64,000 nt of DNA, from positions 868,001 to 932,000 of the forward strand of contig CAWIJO010000002.1 in NCBI GenBank assembly GCA_963836355.1. The letters run 5' to 3'. Positions 36,324 through 45,364 of the stretch are shown here, piece after piece. The notes beneath the pieces are model-generated. The model searched no databases and was not told the DNA's origin. It saw nothing but the letters and a program-made list of their open reading frames with translations. The stretch is from Palsa-506 sp963836355. Its GTDB lineage: Bacteria; Actinomycetota; Actinomycetes; Streptosporangiales; Streptosporangiaceae. How positions within the stretch are numbered: position 1 is the first letter of the stretch; each line of letters begins with the position of its first letter. A program made the translations under genes and the position numbers.

Positions 36324-36413
36324 TCGTGCTCCCTTCTGCCACTGTGCTTGCCCTACCGTACCGGCTGAACGGACCGCGTTGCGGCTCCAGGTCGCACCCC
36401 CTAGCATGTGCCC

Positions 36414-37322
36414 GTGCTTCCCGAACCCGGACATATCGCGATCAAGAACTCCGGCCGCCGACCGCTGCGGCTGCTTGCCGGTCCCGTCCTGGTCAGCGGC
36501 GCGGCCCTGCTGATGCTGGCCGGATGCGGCGCGAGCAGCTCAGGGGCACCAGCGCCCGGCGCCCAGGCCGGGGCCAAGTCCGGGGGCCAGCAGCCGTCCG
36601 CCGCCCGCGCCATCGGCCTCGCCGCCACGCAGGCTCGGCACGTGCGGTCCTATGCGCTGTCGCTGCGCACCCAGAGCACGGGTCTGGTCGCCGAGAGCAC
36701 CTCGGGCGTCATGCAGATCCGGCTGAAGCCGAGCCTGCTCGGCGAGGTCAGGATGAAACTCTCGGTCGCCGGGCATGCACTGCCGCTGGACGAGATCGTG
36801 ACGGCGGATGCGCTCTACCTCAAGCTGGCGGCGCTCGGCACCCTGACCGGCAAGCCGTGGATCAAGGTTTCCGATGCCGGGCTGCGCAGCGGCAGCGGCG
36901 CCACCATCGGCCAGCTGCTGCAGGGCGTGCAGAACGCCAACCCGCTGGCCCAGACCACGATGCTGACCGCCTCGGCGGACCTGCGCAAGGTCGGCACGCA
37001 GGTGATCAACGGCGTGCAGACGACGCACTACAAGGGCTCGTATCCGCTGGCCGCCGCGGTTCGCAAGGTGCCGGCCGCGCTGCGCTCGCTGACCGGCCCG
37101 ATCCTGAAGTCGATAGGCATCAAGACCGTGCATTTCGATGCCTGGATCGACGGCCAGCACCAGGTGCGCAAGATCGTGACCACCGAGGCCGGCTCGAGCA
37201 TCCGGATCACCTCGACCGTGGTGATCACGGCGATCAACCAGCCGGTCACTGTCCGGCTGCCGCCGGCCAGCCAGGTCGCTGCTGCGCCGCCCGGCCTCGG
37301 CTCACTCGGCGGGCTCGGCTAG
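36414..37322 (+). CDS. Lipoprotein of the LppX/LprAFG-like group
   Basis: 302 aa. Basic N-terminus, hydrophobic stretch and lipobox LAGC (about residues 20-38), so it is anchored to the outer face of the membrane. The mature part (SYALSLRTQST, VRMKLSVAGHALPLDEI, TTHYKGSYPL, WIDGQHQVRKI) resembles LppX/LprG-type beta-sandwich lipid carriers. GTG start six bases after TAGCAT: leaderless. Its stop codon overlaps the end of the convergent rdgB by 4 bp. Ligand unknown. Confidence 0.82.
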   Translation: MLPEPGHIAIKNSGRRPLRLLAGPVLVSGAALLMLAGCGASSSGAPAPGAQAGAKSGGQQPSAARAIGLAATQARHVRSYALSLRTQSTGLVAESTSGVMQIRLKPSLLGEVRMKLSVAGHALPLDEIVTADALYLKLAALGTLTGKPWIKVSDAGLRSGSGATIGQLLQGVQNANPLAQTTMLTASADLRKVGTQVINGVQTTHYKGSYPLAAAVRKVPAALRSLTGPILKSIGIKTVHFDAWIDGQHQVRKIVTTEAGSSIRITSTVVITAINQPVTVRLPPASQVAAAPPGLGSLGGLG

Positions 37323-37927
37323 CCGCCGAGCAGGGCCGCAATCACCGGGGCAAGCGCGCGCAGCGCGCGGCCGCGATGGCTGATGGCGTCCTTGGCCTCG
37401 GCCGTCATCTCGGCGGTGGTCAGCTCGGAGCGGTCCGGGACGAAGATCGGGTCGTAGCCGAAGCCGTTCTCGCCGCACGGCAGCCGGATCACCCGGCCAT
37501 GCACCGTGCCCTCGCAGACGTGCTGCCGTCCCGATGGCAGCACGAGAGCGGCGGCGCAGGCGAAGTGGGCGCCGCGCCGCTCATCCGGCACGTCGGCGAG
37601 CTGGCCGAGCAGCAGGCGCAGATTGGCCAGGTCATCCCCGTGCTTGCCGGACCATCGGGCCGACAGCACGCCGGGCATCCCGTTTAGCGCGTCTACGCAG
37701 AACCCCGAATCGTCGGCAACTGCGGGCAGCCCGGTGAACTGCGCGACCGCCGCGGCTTTTAGGAGCGCATTCGCGGTGAACGTGGCGCCAGTCTCGGCGA
37801 CGTCCGGCGCGCCGGGGAACTCGCCGAGGCCGACAATCTCCGCTGCCACCCGGCCGCCGGCCAGGATCCGCTGCAGCTCGATGATCTTGTCCGGGTTCAG
37901 CGTGGCGAGCACCAGCGTGGCGGTCAT
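37319..37927 (-). CDS. rdgB: XTP/dITP diphosphatase (non-canonical purine NTP pyrophosphatase)
   Basis: 202 aa, HAM1 family. Removes dITP/XTP to keep them out of DNA. ATLNPDKIIEL start, DDSGFCVDALNG, GARWSGKHG-like SARWSGKHGDD, and GYDPIFVPD with the conserved Ser-His SHRGRAL. Its ATG overlaps the rph stop by 4 bp (ATGA), so the two are translationally coupled, as in other actinobacteria. Confidence 0.95.
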   Translation of the reverse strand: MTATLVLATLNPDKIIELQRILAGGRVAAEIVGLGEFPGAPDVAETGATFTANALLKAAAVAQFTGLPAVADDSGFCVDALNGMPGVLSARWSGKHGDDLANLRLLLGQLADVPDERRGAHFACAAALVLPSGRQHVCEGTVHGRVIRLPCGENGFGYDPIFVPDRSELTTAEMTAEAKDAISHRGRALRALAPVIAALLGG

Positions 37928-38643
37928 CTGGCCAGGGCCTCCGCCTGCAGCCCGGTCAGCTCCGCACAGCCGGCCACGGCCAGGCTGAGCAGCTGGTCGA
38001 GCATCTCGCGGCCGAAGGGCTCGCGCTCCGCCGTGCCCTGGATCTCCACGAAGCTGCCGTCACCGGTGCAGACCACGTTCATGTCCGTCTGGGCAGCCGA
38101 GTCTTCCTGGTAGCAGAGGTCAAGCCTGGGCTGGCCGTCGACGATGCCGACGCTGATGGCGGAGACCGAGGCAACCAGCGGGTCGCCCTTGCACCGATTG
38201 CGGCCGCGTAGCCAGGCGATCGCGTCGGCCAGCGCGACATACCCGCCGGTGATCGCGGCAGTCCGGGTGCCGCCGTCGGCTTGCAGCACGTCGCAGTCGA
38301 CGACGATCGTGTTGTCGCCGAGCGCCTTGGGATCGACGCAGGCCCGCAGCGACCGGCCGACCAGGCGGGAAATCTCCTGCGTCCGGCCACCGGGGCGGCC
38401 TTTCACCGATTCCCGGTCGCTGCGGGTGTTCGTGGCTCTCGGCAGCATCGCGTACTCGCCGGTCACCCAGCCGAGCCCGCTGCCGCGCCGCCAGCGCGGC
38501 AGGTCCTCGGTGACGCTGGCGGCGCAGAGCACCCGGGTGCGGCCGAACTCGACCAGCACGGAACCCTCTGCGTGATCAAGCCATCCCCTGGTCATCCGCA
38601 CGTCGCGCAGCTGATCGGGCCGTCGTCCATCGGGTCTGGGCAT
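37924..38643 (-). CDS. rph: Ribonuclease PH
   Basis: 239 aa phosphorolytic 3'-5' exoribonuclease that trims tRNA precursors. RPDGRRPDQLR start, GEYAMLPRATNTR, SRLVGRSLRACVD, DCDVLQADGGTRTAAITG and TGDGSFVEIQGTAE are all family signatures. The ATG is seven bases after a TAGGCT box with no ribosome site: leaderless. Operon with rdgB. Confidence 0.96.
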   Translation of the reverse strand: MPRPDGRRPDQLRDVRMTRGWLDHAEGSVLVEFGRTRVLCAASVTEDLPRWRRGSGLGWVTGEYAMLPRATNTRSDRESVKGRPGGRTQEISRLVGRSLRACVDPKALGDNTIVVDCDVLQADGGTRTAAITGGYVALADAIAWLRGRNRCKGDPLVASVSAISVGIVDGQPRLDLCYQEDSAAQTDMNVVCTGDGSFVEIQGTAEREPFGREMLDQLLSLAVAGCAELTGLQAEALAR

Positions 38644-38670
38644 GCGGGCTAGCCTAGCGGCCAGCCCGCG

Positions 38671-38733
38671 CGGCGCGGCCAGCCCGATCGCGGCGCGGCC
38701 AGCCCGATCGCGGCGCGGCCAGCCCGATCGCGG
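38671..38733. repeat. Three 20-bp tandem repeats between rph and the epimerase gene
   Basis: Unit CGGCGCGGCCAGCCCGATCG, three perfect copies plus a truncated fourth. Non-coding; it begins 15 bp upstream of the rph -10 box. Confidence 0.95.
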
Positions 38734-38735
38734 CG

Positions 38736-39674
38736 TCAGCTGGCAGCGCGGACCGGGGCGCCGGATTCGATCCACTGGTAGAGCGCCCGGATTCCGTCGG
38801 CCAGCGACGTGCCCGCGGTCCAGCCGAGATCCCGCCTGGCCCGGTCAGCCGCTAGCGCGCTGCGCCGCAGCTCGCCTGGGCGGACCGGGAGGAACTCGGG
38901 ATCCGCGGGGCGGCCGGCCACGGCACCGACCATCCGGGCGAGCTCAAGCACGCTTACCTCGGTCCCGGTGCCGATGTTCCAGGTACCAGGCCGGCCATGG
39001 CCGGCGGCGGCGAGAAACGCCTGGACCGTGTCGCCGACGTAGACGAAGTCGCGGGTCTGCGTGCCGTCCCCGTAGATCGCGGGCCGCTCGCCCGCAAGCA
39101 CCCGGGCGCAGAAGATCGTGATCACCCCGCACTCCCCGGCCGGATCCTGCCGGGGGCCGTACACGTTGGCGAGCCGCAGCACGGAGTGCCGGGCGCCGTG
39201 CAGCCGGTTGTAGAGACCGACGTACTGCTCGGCGCAGTACTTGGCGATGCCATACGGCGACTCGGGCAGCGGCAGCACGTCCTCCAGCGCCGGGATCGGC
39301 GCGTCCCTGCCGTACAGAGCACCGCCGCTGGAGCAGAACAGCACCCGCGCGCTGACCTCGCGGGCAGCCTCCAGGACATTCACCGTCCCCACGATGTTGG
39401 CCTGCGCGTCGGCGGCCGGCGCGGTCACCGATGCGGTGACGTTGATCTGGGCAGCCAGATGGCAGATCAGCTCGGGCCTTGCCCGGCGGACGACGGCGGC
39501 CAGCGGTCCGGCGTCCATGACGCTCAGCTTGTGCAGGGCGGCATGCTCATGGACCCGGGCCGACTGGCCGGCTGACAAATCGTCGACCACGCTGACTTCA
39601 TCGCCTCTGCCGATCAGCGCGTCAGTCAGGTGTGAGCCGATGAACCCGGCGCCGCCGGTGACAAGTACGCGCAT
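38736..39674 (-). CDS. NAD-dependent nucleoside-diphosphate-sugar epimerase (GalE-like)
   Basis: 312 aa short-chain epimerase/dehydratase. VTGGAGFIGSHL Rossmann loop, CHLAAQINVTAS, SSGGALYG with catalytic Ser, SPYGIAKYCAEQ with Tyr-x3-Lys, VYGPRQDPAGECGVI. Likely a UDP-hexose or related 4-epimerase for envelope glycan precursors. ATG eight bases after TACACT: leaderless. It occupies the position where Mycobacterium has murI and other genes; no glycosyltransferase is nearby. Confidence 0.9.
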   Translation of the reverse strand: MRVLVTGGAGFIGSHLTDALIGRGDEVSVVDDLSAGQSARVHEHAALHKLSVMDAGPLAAVVRRARPELICHLAAQINVTASVTAPAADAQANIVGTVNVLEAAREVSARVLFCSSGGALYGRDAPIPALEDVLPLPESPYGIAKYCAEQYVGLYNRLHGARHSVLRLANVYGPRQDPAGECGVITIFCARVLAGERPAIYGDGTQTRDFVYVGDTVQAFLAAAGHGRPGTWNIGTGTEVSVLELARMVGAVAGRPADPEFLPVRPGELRRSALAADRARRDLGWTAGTSLADGIRALYQWIESGAPVRAAS

Positions 39675-39720
39675 GCCAGCCGAGTGTATGTGCCGGGGCG
39701 GGCGCTGCTGCGGCCGGCGG

Positions 39721-40515
39721 TTAGCCTGCCGGAACGGCGGGCCCGGGCCGGTCCAGGTCGAAGATCCGGCCGGAGCTGGCCAGGGACACTGGCCCGCTGA
39801 ATGCGCCTGCGGCCGCCGCCAGCGTGCTGGCCTGGTCATTCCATGCGACGAGGTGCGTGAGCACGAGCTCGCCGACCGCCGCCCTGGCCGCGTGCTGGCC
39901 GGCCTGCTGCCCGGTCAGGTGCAGGTTCGGCGGAGCCGGCTCGGTGCCCGCGGCAGCTGGCAGGTCAGCCAGGGATGCCTCGCAGAGCAGCAGGTCGGCG
40001 CCGCGGGCAAGCCGGACGAGTGCTGGCGATTCCCCCGTATCAGCGGAGTAGGCAAGCACCCGGCCGCCCTGCTCGATACGGAAGGCGAAGGTCTCGACCG
40101 GATGGTTCACGTGGTCGACCGTGACGTCGAACGGGCCGATCCGGCTGGTTCCCGCCGTCAGGGTCGTGAAGGAGAAGGCCGGCGGCATCTCCCGCGCGAT
40201 GCTGTGGCCCTGCGCGCCTGCCAGCCGCTCGGCGGTGCCAGCCGGCCCGTAGACGCCGATGCTGGGCTTCGGGCCGTCCGGCGCATACGTCCGCGCCACC
40301 CAGTAGGAGGCCATGTCCAGGCAATGATCGCCGTGCAGGTGGCTCAGGCAGATGGCGTCGATCTCAAACAGGCCGGCATGGCGCTGCAGGACGCCGAGTG
40401 CCCCGTTCCCGAGGTCGATCAGCAGCCGGAAGCCTTCGGCTTCCACCAGGTAGCAGGAAGCCGGGCTCGTTGGCCCGGGAAAGCTGCCAGCGCATCCGAT
40501 CACGGTCAGCCGCAT
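39721..40515 (-). CDS. MBL-fold metal-dependent hydrolase (RNase Z-like)
   Basis: 264 aa. SHLHGDHCLDM carries the zinc motif HxHxDH; additional ligands in VDHVNHPVETF, SADTGES and LTHLVAWND. RNase Z-related hydrolases of this type adjoin rph in actinobacteria. The ATG is eight bases after TAGCAT: leaderless; an ATG two codons earlier would lie too close to the box. Whether it processes tRNA 3' ends or small molecules is not decided. Confidence 0.9.
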   Translation of the reverse strand: MRLTVIGCAGSFPGPTSPASCYLVEAEGFRLLIDLGNGALGVLQRHAGLFEIDAICLSHLHGDHCLDMASYWVARTYAPDGPKPSIGVYGPAGTAERLAGAQGHSIAREMPPAFSFTTLTAGTSRIGPFDVTVDHVNHPVETFAFRIEQGGRVLAYSADTGESPALVRLARGADLLLCEASLADLPAAAGTEPAPPNLHLTGQQAGQHAARAAVGELVLTHLVAWNDQASTLAAAAGAFSGPVSLASSGRIFDLDRPGPAVPAG

Positions 40516-40540
40516 GGACATCCATGCTAAGCGCACCACG

Positions 40541-40612
40541 GCGGCCCTGGCCCGGCCGGCGGCCTTGGCGCGGCCGGCGGCCCTGGCGCGGCCGGCGGCC
40601 CGGGCGCGGCCG
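40541..40612. repeat. Four 18-bp tandem repeats in a divergent intergenic region
   Basis: Unit GCGGCCCTGGCGCGGCCG, four copies with one or two changes, plus a partial fifth. It lies directly upstream of the MBL gene promoter and 135 bp before the MFS gene. Confidence 0.95.
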
Positions 40613-40746
40613 GCGGCCCACCGCGGCGGCGGCCCAGTCGCTGGACTCTTCGCCCAGCTACCAATGTGGCCGGGAACGCGGCATGATCCATCCAGAGGCC
40701 GGCCCGGCAGGCCGGAACGGGCGCGGCACCTGGCTACGGAGTTGCG

Positions 40747-42045
40747 ATGGCGGATCAGGTGATCGGCGAGCAGGACGCACTCTGCCGCGCGCTCGCCGAG
40801 CCGACCGTGCACGTGCGCGGCCGCTGGATCACCAGCCTCAGCCTGGCCAGCCTGGGGATGTGGATGGTCGCGCTCACGCCGCAGCAGGTGCTCATCCCGA
40901 TCCAGCTGCAAGACATCACGCCGCGGCACAAGATCGTCGCCCTGGCGGTGGTGTCCGGCCTCGGCGCCATCGCCTCCGGCCTTGCCACCCCGCTGGCCGG
41001 CGCGCTCTCCGACCGGACGACCCACGGCTTCGGCATAGGCCAGCTGCGCGGCCGGCGGCACCGCTGGACGCTGGGCATGTCGCTGCTCGCGGCGGCCTCG
41101 CTTGCACTGCTGGGCCGGCAGGCGAGCGTGACCGGGGCGGCAGTCTTGTGGGTCCTGTTCTGCGCCTTCCAGAACGGCGAATATGCCAGCCTGAGCGCCG
41201 CCATCCCCGATCACGTGCCGGTCCGGCAGCGCGCGACCGTGGCGGGCTGGGTGGGGATGCCGCAGGCGCTCGGCCTGGTGGTCGGAACTATCCTGGTCGT
41301 CGATGTCTTCACGAACCTGATCGCCGGCTACGACGTGCTGGCGGTGCTGCTAGTGGCGCTGACCCTGCCGTTCGTGCTGCTGACGCCCGATTACCCGCTG
41401 GACCCCGCCGACCGACCGCAGTTCTCCTGGGCGCAGCTGGCCCGGTCGTACTGGCTGAGCCCGCGCCAGTATCCAGACTTCGCCTGGGCCTGGGTCACCC
41501 GTTTCCTCGCTTCGCTCGCCATCGCCATGGGCACCCTGTACCTGCTGTATTTCCTCCGCGACGCGGTGCACTACGCCCGGCTGTTCCCCGGCCGCACGGC
41601 CCAGGACGGCCTGCTGATCCTGATCGTGATCTACACCGCCGGTGTGGTCATCACCGCGATCGTGGGCGGGAGCATCTCCGACCGGATCGGCAAGCGGAAG
41701 ATGATCGTCACTATCTCCGGCACCCTGATGGGCGTGGCCGCCCTGCTGCTCACGTTCGTGGAAACCTGGCCGGCCGCGCTCGCCGCGGCCGCCTTGTTCG
41801 GCGCCGGCTTCGGCGCATATCTCGCCGTCGACCAGGCGCTCATCACCCAGGTGCTGCCCGCGGCCACGGACCGGGCCAAGGACCTGGGCATCATCAACAT
41901 CGCCATCGTCTGCCCGTCCGCGATCGGCGCGCTGCTCGCGGCGCCGCTGGTATCCCTCGGCGGCTACCCGACGCTGTTCGCCGCGACGGCGATCGTGGCC
42001 ATGGCCGGCTCGGTCTTCGTCTGGCGAATCAAGAGCGTCCCGTAA
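40747..42045 (+). CDS. Major facilitator superfamily transporter
   Basis: 432 aa with about 12 hydrophobic segments. Loop motifs GALSDRTTHGFG between TM2 and TM3 and GGSISDRIGKRK between TM8 and TM9 are MFS A-motifs. The extended RTTHGFGIGQLRGRRHRW loop resembles the sugar-cation (GPH-like) symporter group. ATG behind CGGAG. Substrate unknown; the neighbours do not help. Confidence 0.88.
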   Translation: MADQVIGEQDALCRALAEPTVHVRGRWITSLSLASLGMWMVALTPQQVLIPIQLQDITPRHKIVALAVVSGLGAIASGLATPLAGALSDRTTHGFGIGQLRGRRHRWTLGMSLLAAASLALLGRQASVTGAAVLWVLFCAFQNGEYASLSAAIPDHVPVRQRATVAGWVGMPQALGLVVGTILVVDVFTNLIAGYDVLAVLLVALTLPFVLLTPDYPLDPADRPQFSWAQLARSYWLSPRQYPDFAWAWVTRFLASLAIAMGTLYLLYFLRDAVHYARLFPGRTAQDGLLILIVIYTAGVVITAIVGGSISDRIGKRKMIVTISGTLMGVAALLLTFVETWPAALAAAALFGAGFGAYLAVDQALITQVLPAATDRAKDLGIINIAIVCPSAIGALLAAPLVSLGGYPTLFAATAIVAMAGSVFVWRIKSVP

Positions 42046-42054
42046 GGCCTGCCG

Positions 42055-42909
42055 CTAGCCGTCGCGGCCGACCCGGGCGATCTGGCGGCTCTGCGCGACC
42101 AGCCGCCCGGCCGCGTCCCAGACCTCGGCCTCCTCGTCGAACCAGCCGCCGCCGACATGCCTGCCGCGGGCCGCCACCTTGAGCACTCCTGGTGCAGGTA
42201 CCGCGCGCATGTGCCAGGTCAGCTCGACCGTCGGCGCCCAGCCGGAAGCGCCCAGGCCGAACACCACCGGCGGCATGCAGTCCACGGCGAGCGAGAGCAG
42301 GTAAGCGTCCGGATCCCGGTCTTCGCGCAGCCGGAAGTACCCGCGCATCTCGGGCACCCCGGCCGGCTCGCCGTGCCGCCATCCGGTCGTCGCCGGGTCA
42401 AGCCGCATCTCCACCTGTCCGGCGTACCCGATGACCCCGTTCGGTCCTGTCGCCGCCGGCCACGATCCGAGGTCGACGCACTGCTCGAGCGGCGGCAGCA
42501 CCGGCGGCGCGCCCGTCCAGCTCAGCTCCGCCGCCTGCCCGTAGCCGGCTCCGGCAGCGGGCACGGCGCCGGTGGTGACGATCAGCTCCAGCACCGGCAT
42601 GCCGTCCTGGCTCAGGCTCGCCCGCGCCGTGGCGGCCGTCCTGCCCTCTTTCAGCCAGGTCACGCCGACCTGCGCGGCGGCCAGTTGCGGGACGCGGAGG
42701 AAATGCGCGCTGGTAGCCACTGGATGCGGATGCGGCGAGGTATCGAGCACGCAGCGCAGCACGGTCGCCATCAGCACGCCGCCATTGACGGCGGGCGGGG
42801 CACCGCCGCCGGGCGGCACGATCGCGAACCGCTCGTCGGCCCGCACCGCATAACGGCCGGCTCCGGACCGCCGGATCGCGGTTGCCTCATCGAAGATCGT
42901 CAGGCCCAC
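42055..42909 (-). CDS. Acyl-CoA thioesterase family protein (double hotdog)
   Basis: 284 aa. Two hotdog halves: PPAVNGGVLMATVLRCVLD (first) and PPVVFGLGASGWAPTVELTWHMRA (second), typical of TesB-like/4HBT_3 proteins. The GTG overlaps the cysM stop by 10 bp, so it is coupled to the sulfur-assimilation operon as its last gene. Catalytic residues are not unequivocal; substrate unknown. Confidence 0.85.
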   Translation of the reverse strand: MGLTIFDEATAIRRSGAGRYAVRADERFAIVPPGGGAPPAVNGGVLMATVLRCVLDTSPHPHPVATSAHFLRVPQLAAAQVGVTWLKEGRTAATARASLSQDGMPVLELIVTTGAVPAAGAGYGQAAELSWTGAPPVLPPLEQCVDLGSWPAATGPNGVIGYAGQVEMRLDPATTGWRHGEPAGVPEMRGYFRLREDRDPDAYLLSLAVDCMPPVVFGLGASGWAPTVELTWHMRAVPAPGVLKVAARGRHVGGGWFDEEAEVWDAAGRLVAQSRQIARVGRDG

Positions 42910-43847
42910 AGCTGGCCTTCCAGCCGGGCCTCGGCTTCCTCCAGCGTTCCCGTGTAGGCGCCGGTGGAAAGGTACTTCCAGCCCCCGTCGGCGATAATCA
43001 GCGCGATGTCGGCCCGCTCCCCCGCCGCCTGCGCCCTCGCCGCGACGGCCAGCGCGGCATGCAGCGCGCAGCCGGATGAGATCCCGGCGAAGATGCCCTC
43101 CCGATCGAGTAGCTCGCGGGTCCGGCGCAGGGCGTCGGACGAGGACACCGAGACCCTGGACGTCAGCACGGATTCGTCGTAAAGCTCAGGCACGAAGCCC
43201 TCGTCCATGTTGCGCAGCCCGTAGACCAGCTCGCCATACCGGGGCTCGGCCGCCACGATCTGCACGCCGGGCACCCGCTCACGCAGGAACCGTCCCGCTC
43301 CAATGATCGTCCCGGACGTGCCGAGACCCGAGATGAAGTGCGTGATCCCGGGCAGGTCGGCGAGCAACTCGGGCCCGGTGCCCTGGTAGTGCGCCCGGGC
43401 ATTCGCCTCATTGCCGTACTGGTACAGCATTATCCAGTCCGGGTTCTCCGCGGCCAGCTTCCTGGCGACCCGGACCGCTTCGTTAGACCCGCCCGCAGCC
43501 GGCGAGGAGATGACCGACGCGCCGTACATCTCGAGCAGCTGGCGGCGTTCCGCGGAGGTGTTCTCCGGCATAACGCAGATCAGCCGGTAGCCGCGCAGCC
43601 GCGCCATCATGGCCAGCGAGATGCCGGTGTTGCCCGAGGTCGGCTCCAGGATCGTAGCGCCGGCCGCAAGCCGGCCGTCCTTCTCCGCCGCCTCGATCAT
43701 GAATAGCGCCGCCCGGTCCTTCACTGACCCAGTCGGGTTGCGCTCCTCCAGCTTGGCCCACAGCCGCACGCCGGGGCCGGGCGACAGCGCGGGCAGGCCG
43801 ACCAGCGGGGTATCGCCGACCGAAGCGGGCAGCGAGTCGTAGCGCAT
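42900..43847 (-). CDS. cysM: O-phosphoserine sulfhydrylase / cysteine synthase CysM
   Basis: 315 aa PLP enzyme. NPTGSVKDRAA with the PLP lysine, EPTSGNTGIS, GLGTSGTI phosphate-binding loop. The SVKDR context, the C-terminal WA end and the position after cysO and mec match the mycobacterial CysM that uses thiocarboxylated CysO as sulfide donor with O-phosphoserine. 17 bp downstream of cysO. Confidence 0.93.
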   Translation of the reverse strand: MRYDSLPASVGDTPLVGLPALSPGPGVRLWAKLEERNPTGSVKDRAALFMIEAAEKDGRLAAGATILEPTSGNTGISLAMMARLRGYRLICVMPENTSAERRQLLEMYGASVISSPAAGGSNEAVRVARKLAAENPDWIMLYQYGNEANARAHYQGTGPELLADLPGITHFISGLGTSGTIIGAGRFLRERVPGVQIVAAEPRYGELVYGLRNMDEGFVPELYDESVLTSRVSVSSSDALRRTRELLDREGIFAGISSGCALHAALAVAARAQAAGERADIALIIADGGWKYLSTGAYTGTLEEAEARLEGQLWA

Positions 43848-43864
43848 CAGGCTCCGCCTGGGTC

Positions 43865-44143
43865 TCAGCGCTTCCCGCCGGCCACGGCGGGCAGCACGGT
43901 GATCGTGTCGCCGTCCTTGACCGGCGCGTTCAGCCCGCCGAGGAAGCGCACGTCCTCGTCGTTCAGGTAGACATTGACGAAGCGGCGAAGCCCGGAGTCA
44001 TCTACCAGCCGTTCCTGCAGCCCGCCATGGCGTGACTCAAGGTCAGCGAGCAGGTCTGCCAGCGTGGTACCGGAGCCCTCGACTGACTTGGCCCCGCCGG
44101 TGTAGCTGCGCAGGATCGTCGGGATGCGGACCTCGATGGCCAT
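43865..44143 (-). CDS. cysO: CysO/MoaD-type sulfur carrier protein
   Basis: 92 aa beta-grasp protein (VRIPTILRSYTGGAKSVEG, RRFVNVYLNDEDVRFL). The carrier needs a C-terminal Gly-Gly to be thiocarboxylated. Here the sequence ends AVAGG followed by two further residues, KR, so the diglycine is not terminal until it is trimmed. The adjacent Mec JAMM protease is the obvious candidate. Works with CysM and Mec. Confidence 0.92.
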   Translation of the reverse strand: MAIEVRIPTILRSYTGGAKSVEGSGTTLADLLADLESRHGGLQERLVDDSGLRRFVNVYLNDEDVRFLGGLNAPVKDGDTITVLPAVAGGKR

Positions 44144-44212
44144 CAGTTTCGCTCCTGGGTGTGCGGTCGCGGCAGGCTGCTTCCTTGCGTCCCAACCGGC
44201 CGGGCGCCGGGA

Positions 44213-44671
44213 TCATTCCGCCGCCGGGCCGGCCGGCCCCGCCGCGCCGCCGGCCGTCCCGGTGTCCGGCATCACGCGGACTTCCTCCTCGGTCACCGTC
44301 CCGTCGGCGATCCGGTACGAGCGGAACTCGGCCGCATCGGGCTCCCGAGTGGAAACCAGCACGTAATGCGCGCCTGGCTCGCTCGCGTAGGCGATATCGG
44401 TGCGGGACGGGTACGCCTCGGTGGCCGTGTGCGAGTGGTAGATGACGACCGGCTCCTCGTCCCGGTCGTCCATTTCCCGCCACACCCTCAGCTGCTCCAT
44501 TGAGTCGAACCGGTAGAAGGTCGGCGACCGCTCCGCGTTCGCCATCGGGATGAACCGCGCCGGGCGGTCGCGGCCGGCCGGCCCGGCGATCACCCCGCAG
44601 GCCTCGTCCGGATGGTCGGCCCGCGCGTGCGCGAGGATCTTCGCCTGCAGCGACTGGCTGATCGTCAGCAT
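44213..44671 (-). CDS. mec: Mec family JAMM metalloprotease
   Basis: 152 aa. Catalytic Glu in DEACGVIAG and zinc motif HSHTATEAYPSRTD (HxH...S...D), the JAB1/MPN+ signature. In mycobacteria Mec releases cysteine from CysO-cysteine. 69 bp upstream of cysO. A low-complexity Ala/Gly/Pro tail (residues ~138-152) is unusual. Confidence 0.93.
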   Translation of the reverse strand: MLTISQSLQAKILAHARADHPDEACGVIAGPAGRDRPARFIPMANAERSPTFYRFDSMEQLRVWREMDDRDEEPVVIYHSHTATEAYPSRTDIAYASEPGAHYVLVSTREPDAAEFRSYRIADGTVTEEEVRVMPDTGTAGGAAGPAGPAAE

Positions 44672-44701
44672 GGATGCGAGGGTAATCCCGCATCGCCGCC
44701 C

Positions 44702-45364
44702 TCACGACAGTGCGTCCACCAGGCTCTCCTGGAGGTACGCCAGCCAGTGGTAAACCCACACCAAGGTAGCGCGGGGATCATCGGCGTCGGTGCCGCCGGG
44801 CAGCTCGTCGAAGTCGTCGGTAACCCCGAGGCGTACCCCGAGGGCAAGCCTGACATCGTTCAGCGCGCGCAGCCAGGCCCGTGCGTCAGCTTCGGTCAGC
44901 CGCACCCGGCCGCCCCTGGCCGGCAGCGTGTCCAGCACGGTCCTGGCCGCCGCGACCTTGCCGTCGCGCAGGCCCTGCTCGGTATACCGGCGGAACTCGC
45001 CGGCCGCCTCGGGGTCCTCGGCGTAACCGTCCGGCAGCAGCCGGGCAAGCACCGGATCCTCCGGCAGCTCGGTGCTGTCGCTCAGGCCGAGTTCGGCCGC
45101 GAGCTCGTCCTGCTGGCCGGCCTGCTGGTCACCGCCGACGAGCACCGCGATCTGGCCGACGAGATCGCGCACGATTCTCGCCTGCGGCGCGGCAAACCTG
45201 GCGGTCACGCCGCCCGGGGTAGCGCGAAACCGTGCCACCAGCGCCTCCGGAAACTCAGCTTCCTCCCCGCCCGCTGGCGGGCCCGGATGACCGGCGTCGT
45301 CCGCCCGGCCCGCAGGCACCCCCGGGTAACCGGGGTCACCGCCCTCACTGCCCCGGCCAGTCAC
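44702..45364 (-). CDS. DUF2017 protein
   Basis: 220 aa. The C-terminal VWVYHWLAYLQESLVDAL and RLALGVRLGVTDDFDEL are characteristic of DUF2017, found between clpS and mec throughout actinobacteria. GTG start overlaps the clpS stop by 4 bp (GTGA), so translation is coupled. Function unknown; a link to ClpS-dependent proteolysis is suggested only by the conserved neighbourhood. Confidence 0.88.
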   Translation of the reverse strand: MTGRGSEGGDPGYPGVPAGRADDAGHPGPPAGGEEAEFPEALVARFRATPGGVTARFAAPQARIVRDLVGQIAVLVGGDQQAGQQDELAAELGLSDSTELPEDPVLARLLPDGYAEDPEAAGEFRRYTEQGLRDGKVAAARTVLDTLPARGGRVRLTEADARAWLRALNDVRLALGVRLGVTDDFDELPGGTDADDPRATLVWVYHWLAYLQESLVDALS

